From JBEKCP01 sp050014815 (GTDB lineage Bacteria > Planctomycetota > Planctomycetia > Pirellulales > Thermoguttaceae), in the NCBI GenBank assembly GCA_050014815.1, contig JBEKCP010000094.1:1-12565 (forward strand): 12,565 bases of DNA. The letters are read 5' to 3'. The notes below the pieces were generated by a model. It made no database searches and was not told the DNA's origin. It worked only from the letters and a program-made list of their open reading frames with translations. The position numbers and the translations under genes were made by a program. Positions 1 to 5,591 of the stretch are shown piece after piece; position 1 is the stretch's first letter, and each line of letters opens with the position of its first letter.

Positions 1-993
1 CTGAAGCACTGGCCCGAGACGAAGACACCGACTTCCCTGGCCGATTACTACCGTCTGGCTCAGCAGCACGAGCGAGAAGGTCGGCCCTCGGAAGCCCTCA
101 CCGCCTACGAGCAAGGCTTGGCGATGAACGAAGAGTTGCTCGACCCGCCAGCAGCCTACCTCCAACTCTTGAAGGCCCAAGCGGGGCCGGAAACTGCCGC
201 TGCCCGCTTTCGGAAGACGTGCGAGCCCTTTCCCGATAATCTGTCCTACGCACTTGTGGCACTTCGCCTGCTGCGAGGCGAAGCCCAGCGATTGGCCCTG
301 GAGGAGTTTCGGGGAAAGCATGAGACGTTCGTCCCGGTCTACCTCGAACTCGCCGATTGCTATTCCGCCCAGGAGATGCCCAATCGCTCCAAGATCGCAG
401 AGGCAAGGGAGTGCCACTACTTGGAGCAAGTCCTCGCCATAGCAGAGCGGGAGGATCTCGGACGGTATTACCTCGACAAGAGTCTGGCTGCCGGTCGACT
501 GGACGAGGCACGTCGCCGGTTATCGGCGTCCAAGAATCCTCCCTTGATGGGAAACGTCAGGTTGATCCAGTTCCACCCACCAGGGCTGATCTACGTCGTC
601 GATCCGTGCGCCACGAAGATTCTCTACTCGCTCGGCTGGGAGGGCTGGAAGGAAGGCGACAGGTTCCGAATCCAAGGGGGTGCTATGCAATGGGCGGCAG
701 CGGGGCTCACGAAAGAGGACATGCAACGGCTGCTTGAAACAGCATCGTCCAGCAAGGCCAAACTCCGTGTGAAGTATGTCGACACCCGAGGGCTGGAAAG
801 CGAGGTGGCCGAGTTCACACCCACGGCGGCCGAGTTTGAGCCGCCGGTCAAGGTGCCGAAATTCAACTTGCCTAACATGCCGAAGATCAAGCTGCCCGAC
901 ATGCCCGGTCTTCCTGAACGGCAAAGGCAAGAGCTTGAGGACATCCGGCGGCGGTTGGAGAAGGAAAGCCCCGGAAACCGGACATCAGAATAG
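1..993 (+). CDS. TPR-like repeat protein, 5'-truncated by window edge
   Basis: The frame is open from base 1 and the first visible residues (LADYYRLAQQHEREGRPSEALTAYEQGL) have the alternating small/aromatic pattern of a tetratricopeptide repeat, so the true start lies left of the window. The TTG at 118 is only an internal codon. 330 residues are visible. The first ~180 are helical, TPR-like and probably a protein-interaction scaffold. A middle part (about 190-280) looks like a compact alpha/beta domain that I do not recognise. The tail holds a Pro/Lys-rich stretch with near-repeats (KVPKFNLPNMPK, IKLPDMPGLP) and ends in a charged helix. No signal peptide can be judged because the N-terminus is missing. 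It converges on the membrane-protein pair at 1085-2023. Function unknown; the TPR call rests on pattern only. Confidence 0.7.
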   Translation: MKHWPETKTPTSLADYYRLAQQHEREGRPSEALTAYEQGLAMNEELLDPPAAYLQLLKAQAGPETAAARFRKTCEPFPDNLSYALVALRLLRGEAQRLALEEFRGKHETFVPVYLELADCYSAQEMPNRSKIAEARECHYLEQVLAIAEREDLGRYYLDKSLAAGRLDEARRRLSASKNPPLMGNVRLIQFHPPGLIYVVDPCATKILYSLGWEGWKEGDRFRIQGGAMQWAAAGLTKEDMQRLLETASSSKAKLRVKYVDTRGLESEVAEFTPTAAEFEPPVKVPKFNLPNMPKIKLPDMPGLPERQRQELEDIRRRLEKESPGNRTSE

Positions 994-1049
994 GGGCGGC
1001 CCTCCGGCGAACTGGGAGCGAACGGAAACAGTTGCAGGTGGGTGTGTGG

Positions 1050-1070
1050 GGCGAGTGAAAGAGCCTCGCC
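1050..1070. terminator. Weak hairpin between convergent genes
   Basis: Six-base arms GGCGAG (1050-1055) and CTCGCC (1065-1070) enclose a 9-base loop in the 91-base gap between the convergent genes ending at 993 and 1085. There is no T-run on either side, so this is at best a weak or Rho-assisted bidirectional terminator. Position is the main argument. Confidence 0.2.
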
Positions 1071-1084
1071 ACCACTCAGCAACC

Positions 1085-1786
1085 CTACTTCCCCCTCACC
1101 GCCTCCACGTAGCGATCCCAATCGTATTGCCTCACTGCCTCATAGTTGGAATGCGGAGTGCGGCCACCAAAGGAGTGCGAGCCGTAGCCGTCCGTCGAGA
1201 TCCAGGGCATGGGTGGCGGATTGTTACACATTGGCGTGTTGTCCCGGCCCCCCGTCTCGGTCCAATCTTCCTCCTGGAAGCGGGAGAAGTTGACCGGCGA
1301 CTTGCCACGAGCGTAATGATACGGCACTAGGCGGATGTCGTAATCCCCGTAGTCGATCATCAGGCCAACGACCGAGTAGGCTTTCGTCCCCGGCACATGC
1401 CGGATGAAAAACTCCTTCTGGGGATCGCTCTCGGGAAGATTCTCCGTCCAGAGAGTGGCTTTCTTGTAGCCGTGGTCCAGCAGCCAGTCCTCGGCCGCCC
1501 TGACCGACCGGACGCAGGCGTAGTATCGCTGGATCGGGCAGTTCGTTCCGTGGCCGTCGATCATGGGGAATGGGCTCGGTATCATCCCGGCGAAGATGGC
1601 GTGGTTCTGCTCGCAAATCCAGACCCGGTCCCTGGTGATGGCACACGTCAGGAAATCTGCGACGTTCCGATAGATCATGTACGGCCCTGCCGTCATCACG
1701 ATCCAGATGGCGACGACGACGAAGGTGGCGATCCCTCGGGCCAACCGGGTAGCCCCGTCCAATGTCTCTTGGAATTCGCCGCTCAT
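1085..1786 (-). CDS. Unknown protein with one N-terminal transmembrane helix
   Basis: 233 residues. A single hydrophobic helix at about residues 18-38 (IATFVVVAIWIVMTAGPYMIY) follows a short charged N-terminus and is followed by a long soluble part rich in aromatic residues, Asp and Gly, with several Cys. This suggests a membrane-anchored protein with a probably extracytoplasmic domain. I recognise no family motif. The start at 1786 is supported by GAGGTG about 5 bases upstream, which overlaps the end of the preceding gene (stop at 1796). The 9-base gap to that gene implies one operon and translational coupling. No function is proposed. Confidence 0.75.
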   Translation of the reverse strand: MSGEFQETLDGATRLARGIATFVVVAIWIVMTAGPYMIYRNVADFLTCAITRDRVWICEQNHAIFAGMIPSPFPMIDGHGTNCPIQRYYACVRSVRAAEDWLLDHGYKKATLWTENLPESDPQKEFFIRHVPGTKAYSVVGLMIDYGDYDIRLVPYHYARGKSPVNFSRFQEEDWTETGGRDNTPMCNNPPPMPWISTDGYGSHSFGGRTPHSNYEAVRQYDWDRYVEAVRGK

Positions 1787-1795
1787 GGCTGCACC

Positions 1796-2023
1796 TCAGT
1801 AGCGTGGAAGTTCGTAGGTTGAAGGAAGGAGATACGGTCCCCAAATCCAGTCACAGATGATCCAGAAGACCACGCAGACCGTGTAGTAGAGGACGACGGC
1901 CCCCCAGAAGTTGCGGCTGTTCTCGTAGAACGCTCGGGCGATCACGTAGGCGATGATGCTGCCCAAGGTGACGTGGCCGCCGCAGAGTTCCCAAATGCCG
2001 GTGAGGGCGAAAACTGGATACAT
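1796..2023 (-). CDS. Small two-helix membrane protein
   Basis: 75 residues with two hydrophobic segments, about residues 16-33 and 40-63 (the second rich in Val, Cys, Trp and Ile), then a short polar tail. The start at 2023 is supported by AGGAG about 8 bases upstream. It is the first gene of a two-gene operon with the anchored protein at 1085-1786. The shared membrane location suggests they work together, but neither belongs to a family I recognise. Codon use and GC look like the surrounding chromosome, not like the recombinase to the right. Confidence 0.65.
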   Translation of the reverse strand: MYPVFALTGIWELCGGHVTLGSIIAYVIARAFYENSRNFWGAVVLYYTVCVVFWIICDWIWGPYLLPSTYELPRY

Positions 2024-2056
2024 GGGTCTTCTCCTGTCGTGGAGAAGACATCAGTC

Positions 2057-2267
2057 GGGGGGGGGGAGAAGGGCGAGGGGGCGGTCAGGGGCCGGAAATT
2101 ACGGAACTGAGATCCGCAGGGGCCACGTTGCGGGACATCGCCACCCGCTTGAACGAGATGGGCCATACGACACGGCGGGGTCGGCCCTGGAACGCCGCCC
2201 AAGTGATGAGGGTGTTGGGGCGGGCCGAGTGAGGCACGGCGACCGAGGGTGAGGGGGGGGAGGAGGC
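2057..2267. repeat. Two poly-G tracts flanking the recombinase remnant
   Basis: A run of ten G (2057-2066) followed by AGAAGG and a run of eight G (2253-2260) followed by AGGAGG give 14-base near-identical direct repeats (13 of 14 match) about 190 bases apart. They bracket the orphan helix-turn-helix fragment. They may be the scars of an insertion, or only slippage-prone G tracts. Confidence 0.4.
2098..2232 (+). pseudogene. Orphan C-terminal HTH of a serine resolvase/recombinase
   Basis: In this frame the DNA encodes about 44 residues (ITELRSAGATLRDIATRLNE followed by MGHTTRRGRPWNAAQVMRVLGR and a TGA stop). This matches the usual C-terminal DNA-binding segment of small serine recombinases: a helix-turn-helix of the form LRxxGxxLRxIAxxLNxxGxxTxRGxxWxxxxVxRVL. 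The same frame upstream (2041-2097) is low-complexity Gly/Glu/Arg with no catalytic domain and no convincing start or ribosome site. I therefore read it as a decayed fragment, not a gene. It points opposite to the intact recombinase at 2301-4052 and is not its missing part. The family assignment is pattern-based. Confidence 0.6.
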
Positions 2268-2300
2268 CGACTGCCAGAGGATCGGCGGGTGTGGAGGGAA
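2233..2300. other. Gap at left edge of the low-GC recombinase segment
   Basis: This short G-rich stretch lies between the HTH fragment and the recombinase stop codon. I checked the minus strand here and back to 2024 for a continuation of the truncated ATPase (the expected residues after the H-loop) and found none. The composition changes from G-rich to mixed at about 2300, which may be the left limit of the transferred DNA. No gene is visible. Confidence 0.35.
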
Positions 2301-4052
2301 TTACTTTTTCCTGGACTTGGCAATCTCGTCCTGCTTGGCGGTCAGATCGTCTTTCACCCAATACCAGAACTGCCCATAAGTCCGTGCGTTGTAGTCCCGC
2401 AAGTCAGACCAATACTCAACCTCTGCCATTTTTCCATCTGCGGTGTATGTCACGAACGGTAGTATAACCCTACATGCCTTTCCACCAGATATACACAACT
2501 GCTGGACTCCACCAGCACGGAAGAATACTTGAACGTCGGCGACCCGTTGTTTCTTTGTCCCTTTGTGCGATGGGGCTTTCGGAACTTCCACATCATACGG
2601 CAGAATCCATATCTCCTTGACGAGTTCGGCAATTCTCGCTCGTAGTCGCAGTCGGATTTCCATCCGTTTTTCGCCCTTCGCCGCTTTCAGTGCCTCGGCT
2701 AACTGCTGCGTGTCGTTTAGAACGGCTGTTGTTCCACTCGTGTTTTGTGTTCGTAGTCGTTCCAGTTCGGCTGCCGCCTCTCTACGCTCAGCCGACCACC
2801 TAGCGAGCGTGTCAAGTAGCATATCTAGGTTTGGATCGTCATCAAGTCGTTTCTTCGTCTTCTCAATCCGGCGGTCAAGATCGTCGAGCCGTAGTTGCCT
2901 GCTTTCAAGTTCGTCAGTCGTTGCGGCTTCTCGTGGCGGTGAAATGTCGTCGAGCGATAACTCGGTCACGAAGCGAATAAAGGCGTCCTCAATTTGTTGA
3001 TACGGAAAACTGAGATACTTGCCGCCGATGCCACGGCGAGCGTCGGACGATACTAGGCGGTAATGTCCTTCTTGCCCATTGTGGATGTTTGCCATTATCG
3101 ACTTGTCTCGTGCGTCTCGTATCAGGCGAGGAAACAAAGTGGCAAACCGCTTCGGTGGTCTGCCAATAAGAGCAAGTTTCTTTCTGCGCTGCGCCCGACT
3201 GAAATCATCATCGCTGATGATTTGCGGGAAGTAATTTGGTATCGGGTCGCCGACCGGCTTGCTGTCAGTATGCGGCCCTTTGTGGAGTTGGTAGCGTCCG
3301 GTCACGGCTATATTGGACAGAAGTTGAGTTACACTACCTACATGCCAAGTCCCTTGTCGCTTCGTGCCAAGATTCGGGATGTTGTCTTGGTTCAGGCGGC
3401 GTGTGATTGTGTGTGCGCCAAGCCCGTCAAGATACTGGCGAAAAATCAGTTTGATTGTCTTGACCGCCTCCGGCCTCAAAATGAAGTGCGACCTATCTTG
3501 TGATAGTTCTAGCCAATAAGGACAGCGTTTTGTTATCTTGCGATGGTGTGCGTCTTGACGCAGTTTCGCCCATACAGCCGATAGCCACTTGCTCTTATCC
3601 GCCGACGAGCGATGTGCGACTTCGCATGCCGCAAGCATCATCATACGCTTGCCGAGATCGTTCAAGTCATCGGGTGTGAGTTCGTATTCTGGCGAGAGAG
3701 TTAAAATAGACACGCCTGATTTCAAGATACGGCGAAGCAGTTGGTCAGCGTCGTCGAGCGGAAGGCGTGTCAGACGGTCAATAGACTCTACAATCAGCAC
3801 ATCGCCTTTGCGAATAATCTTTTTCTCAATCGCAAGAAGAAACGCACCCAACGCACCCTTTGTTATGTTGTCGCCGTGAAATGACGAAATACCCCAATCA
3901 GAGAAAGTGTGCGTGGTATCAAGCGTGAGGTCATGTCGTCGGCAGTAGTCAGCACCACGAGTCTGGCGTAGTTCGGCTTGCCGTTGTTTCGTGTTCCCTT
4001 TGATTTGGTCTGGATTGCTACAACGCTCATAACTAAATGCTCCCCGAGGCAT
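2301..4052 (-). CDS. Large serine recombinase (integrase family)
   Basis: 583 residues, the size of large serine recombinases. These enzymes cut both DNA strands through a covalent serine link to integrate or excise mobile DNA. The N-terminal resolvase domain (about 5-150) has the nucleophile Ser12 in RCSNPDQ with Arg10, and the conserved ESIDRLTR at 89-96. A recombinase domain spans about 175-290. The region that is usually a zinc beta-ribbon (about 305-355, LFPRLIRDARDKSIM onward) has no cysteines. A charged coiled coil lies at about 382-436. The start at 4052 is fixed by AAGGAGGT five bases upstream. GC is clearly lower than in neighbouring genes, a sign of transfer. Its promoter overlaps the truncated end of the ATPase gene at 4131. 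Confidence 0.92.
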   Translation of the reverse strand: MPRGAFSYERCSNPDQIKGNTKQRQAELRQTRGADYCRRHDLTLDTTHTFSDWGISSFHGDNITKGALGAFLLAIEKKIIRKGDVLIVESIDRLTRLPLDDADQLLRRILKSGVSILTLSPEYELTPDDLNDLGKRMMMLAACEVAHRSSADKSKWLSAVWAKLRQDAHHRKITKRCPYWLELSQDRSHFILRPEAVKTIKLIFRQYLDGLGAHTITRRLNQDNIPNLGTKRQGTWHVGSVTQLLSNIAVTGRYQLHKGPHTDSKPVGDPIPNYFPQIISDDDFSRAQRRKKLALIGRPPKRFATLFPRLIRDARDKSIMANIHNGQEGHYRLVSSDARRGIGGKYLSFPYQQIEDAFIRFVTELSLDDISPPREAATTDELESRQLRLDDLDRRIEKTKKRLDDDPNLDMLLDTLARWSAERREAAAELERLRTQNTSGTTAVLNDTQQLAEALKAAKGEKRMEIRLRLRARIAELVKEIWILPYDVEVPKAPSHKGTKKQRVADVQVFFRAGGVQQLCISGGKACRVILPFVTYTADGKMAEVEYWSDLRDYNARTYGQFWYWVKDDLTAKQDEIAKSRKK

Positions 4053-4056
4053 CGCT

Positions 4057-4064
4057 ACCTCCTT
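4057..4064 (-). promoter_or_regulatory. Perfect ribosome binding site of the recombinase
   Basis: On the minus strand AAGGAGGT lies five bases before the ATG at 4052. It is the best Shine-Dalgarno match in the window and fixes the start. Confidence 0.85.
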
Positions 4065-4082
4065 ATACTGGACGACGGTATA
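4064..4082. promoter_or_regulatory. Small inverted repeat in recombinase leader
   Basis: TATAC (4064-4068) and GTATA (4078-4082) are separated by 9 bases, between the predicted transcription start and the ribosome site. It could be an operator for self-repression, a half of a recombinase binding site, or chance. Confidence 0.3.
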
Positions 4083-4105
4083 GTATCCTCCGCTCCGACG
4101 CCTCT

Positions 4106-4134
4106 ATTATATCAGTTGAGGTGTTATTCGTCAA
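4106..4134 (-). promoter_or_regulatory. Sigma70-type promoter of the serine recombinase
   Basis: On the minus strand TTGACG (4134-4129) and a perfect TATAAT (4111-4106) are separated by exactly 17 bases, about 54 bases before the start codon. This is a near-consensus housekeeping promoter. Its -35 box overlaps the in-frame stop that ends the truncated ATPase, so the promoter starts exactly at the inferred element boundary. Confidence 0.75.
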
Positions 4135-4853
4135 GACTTCGTCACGTCATAGTGGCACGTGACCGCCACGAACCGCCCGCCGATCTGGTCCTTCTGAAAC
4201 CCGCGTGCGATGGCCGCCGACGCCGCGCGCGCCACGTTCCGGTCCACGACGCTCGTGAATTCGTCGAAAGCCACCAGGTCGGAAGGCGGGGAACCGGGGC
4301 CAGGAAAGGAAAGAGAAGGAGACAAGGAGACAGGGAGACAAGGAGACAAGGAGACTGGCGTAGTGTCACCCACTCCCTCTCTCCCCCCCTCCTTGTCTCC
4401 TTGTCTCCCCATCTCCTTGTCTCCCTGTCTCCTTGTCTGGAGCGACGCCAGCGCCCGCGCCAGGTCGCAGCGGAACTGCTCGCCGCCGGAGAGCACTTGG
4501 TAGGGCTTGATCCAACTCGGCGGCGAGCCGAACCCGACCGCCGTAAACAGCCCCGTGATCTCCTTGATCGGCCGGTCTCCCAGGCCGTCGACGACCGCCC
4601 GGTCGCCGGGCCATTCCTTGCACTGGTAGAGCCGGTCCTTGAACATTGCGCGGGCAATGGTGGTCTTGCCGCTGCCGGACGGGCCCACGATCAGACCGAT
4701 CCGCCACGGCCGGTGCGAAAAATCGTCCGGCACTTCGACCGAGAACCGCTGCGAAGCCCGCGCGGCTAGCGGCACGTCAAACATCCCCGCCACCTGCTTG
4801 ACGCGGAACGATTCGTAGACGGGACAATCAACGCCAACGGTGATTTGGGCCAT
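4131..4853 (-). pseudogene. ABC-type ATPase, 3'-truncated, with in-frame repeat insertion
   Basis: 240 residues from the ATG at 4853. It has Walker A GPSGSGKTT (57-65), signature LSGGE (121-125), Walker B ending in FDEF (D197, E198), D-loop SVVD and the H-loop histidine H234 in VTCHYDV. The protein stops six residues after the H-loop. Relatives I recall continue with a DW-rich motif and a C-terminal acetyltransferase-like domain, so the 3' part seems lost to the recombinase insertion. Residues about 139-190, between signature and Walker B, are a low-complexity insert (GDKE and SLSPCLPV runs) encoded by an inverted repeat. All nucleotide-binding motifs remain in frame, so a partial ATPase could still be made. 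No Shine-Dalgarno site precedes the ATG, and a hairpin repeat fills the gap to the upstream parB-like gene. The open frame continues upstream to 5408 but overlaps parB and is non-coding there. Confidence 0.8.
4313..4437. repeat. 8-bp tandem/inverted repeat inside the ATPase frame
   Basis: Five units of GACAAGGA type (4313-4352) and six units of the complement TCCTTGTC (4390-4437) form an inverted repeat. 4321-4344 and 4414-4437 are perfectly complementary over 24 bases. Both arms are translated within the ATPase: one as Arg/Gln/Gly/Asp/Lys-rich sequence, the other as Ser/Leu/Pro-rich sequence. Three 8-base units make 8 codons, so frame is kept by multiples of three units. Confidence 0.9.
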
Positions 4854-4873
4854 AACGAAATAACAGGTCAGTT

Positions 4874-4922
4874 GTCCGTAGTCCGTAGTCCGTTGTTCTC
4901 CCACGGACAACGGACAACGGAC
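4874..4922. repeat. 7-bp repeat hairpin between parB-like and ATPase genes
   Basis: Arms of three GTCCGTA/GTCCGTT-type heptamers (4874-4893) and their complement ACGGACA (4903-4922) match at 18 of 20 positions around a 9-base loop. The hairpin fills most of the 74-base gap and lies about 20 bases before the ATPase start, where no ribosome site is present. Confidence 0.85.
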
Positions 4923-4927
4923 GTCTG

Positions 4928-5515
4928 TCACAATGTCAGCAGCCGGCATTGGAACCCCTCGGCCGCCATCCGCTCGTACACGGCCCGCTGCTGGGCCTCG
5001 TCCGCGCACTCGACGACGACCTGGAACGACTCGGGCACTGGGACCTCGCGAGGGCCGGATGCCCCCTCGGCGTCCTCGGACGGCGGCGCTGAGGCACCCT
5101 CCAGGGCGCCCTCTGGGTCGCGGAGCATTCGGTCCAACATCGCGCGGATCGCCTGGTTCTCGGTATCGACGTCCGCAAGCAGTTCGGCCAGCGTCTCCTG
5201 GTCGGCGTCGGCCATGCCGGCCAAGGGGTCCAGGAGGGCCAAGAGCTTCCTCGCCTCGGCGTCGTCCAGGTCGAGCACGAGCACCGGCACCTCGGCCTCC
5301 GGCGTGGTCTCGGCCCGAAGGTGCCCGTCGATCAACTGGAGCGAACCGTCGGGCAGCTCGCGGGCCAGAAGCGCGTCGGCATAGCCGATTTCGGCCAGCA
5401 CGCCGCACAGGGCGTCGCGCTGGGCCTGCGGGTGCGTCCGCCAGTTCATCGGGTGCGGCCGCAGGTCGCCCGCCCGCACCCGCCGCAATTCCTTGATCCG
5501 GTCTCGAATCTTCAT
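4928..5515 (-). CDS. ParB/sulfiredoxin-fold domain protein
   Basis: 195 residues. The N-terminal ParB-like domain (about 12-105) has the typical start LRPHPMNWRTHPQAQ, the motif LIDGHLRAE (61-69) and VPVLVLDLDDAEARKLL. A linker (about 135-160) is rich in Ala, Pro and acidic residues. The last ~33 residues (SFQVVVECADEAQQRAVYERM onward) form a small beta-alpha unit also seen at the end of related planctomycete proteins as I recall them. ParB-like domains of this class bind DNA or nucleotide and occur with methylases, plasmids and phage packaging genes; there is no ParA here. It lies in the operon with the protease upstream and the ATPase downstream. Heptamer repeats abut the ATG at 5515, leaving no Shine-Dalgarno site. 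Confidence 0.8.
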   Translation of the reverse strand: MKIRDRIKELRRVRAGDLRPHPMNWRTHPQAQRDALCGVLAEIGYADALLARELPDGSLQLIDGHLRAETTPEAEVPVLVLDLDDAEARKLLALLDPLAGMADADQETLAELLADVDTENQAIRAMLDRMLRDPEGALEGASAPPSEDAEGASGPREVPVPESFQVVVECADEAQQRAVYERMAAEGFQCRLLTL

Positions 5516-5550
5516 GGATTTTGGATTTTAGATTTTGGATTTTGGATTTG
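5516..5550. repeat. AAAATCC heptamer array abutting parB start codon
   Basis: On the plus strand five 7-base units (GGATTTT, GGATTTT, AGATTTT, GGATTTT, GGATTTG) run without gaps from 5516. Degenerate copies continue to about 5575, so nearly the whole 76-base gap between the protease stop and the parB-like ATG is repeat. It is strikingly AT-rich against GC-rich neighbours. Confidence 0.85.
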
Positions 5551-5591
5551 TTTGGGATTTCGTGCTTTGGATTTGGTGCTTCGCCGTGCTA

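Larger units (their letters stand above)
2301..4139 (-). mobile_element. Probable recombinase-borne insertion (right edge ~4131-4139)
   Basis: The right edge is inferred from the ATPase gene, which reads normally up to HYDVTK and then hits a stop at 4131-4133, where the recombinase promoter begins. The left edge is uncertain: composition shifts near 2300, but no ATPase remainder is found there, so the element may run further left or out of the window. No attachment-site duplication could be identified by eye. Confidence 0.4.

Noticed and set aside
4313..4437. CRISPR-like array
   Set aside because: Units are 7-8 bp, contiguous and degenerate, with no spacers and no cas genes; it is a short tandem/inverted repeat inside a gene.
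4854..5408. Upstream extension of the ATPase reading frame to 5408
   Set aside because: It overlaps the parB-like gene in another frame, is Arg/Gly/Pro-rich shadow sequence, and the typical N-terminus of the ATPase begins at the ATG at 4853.
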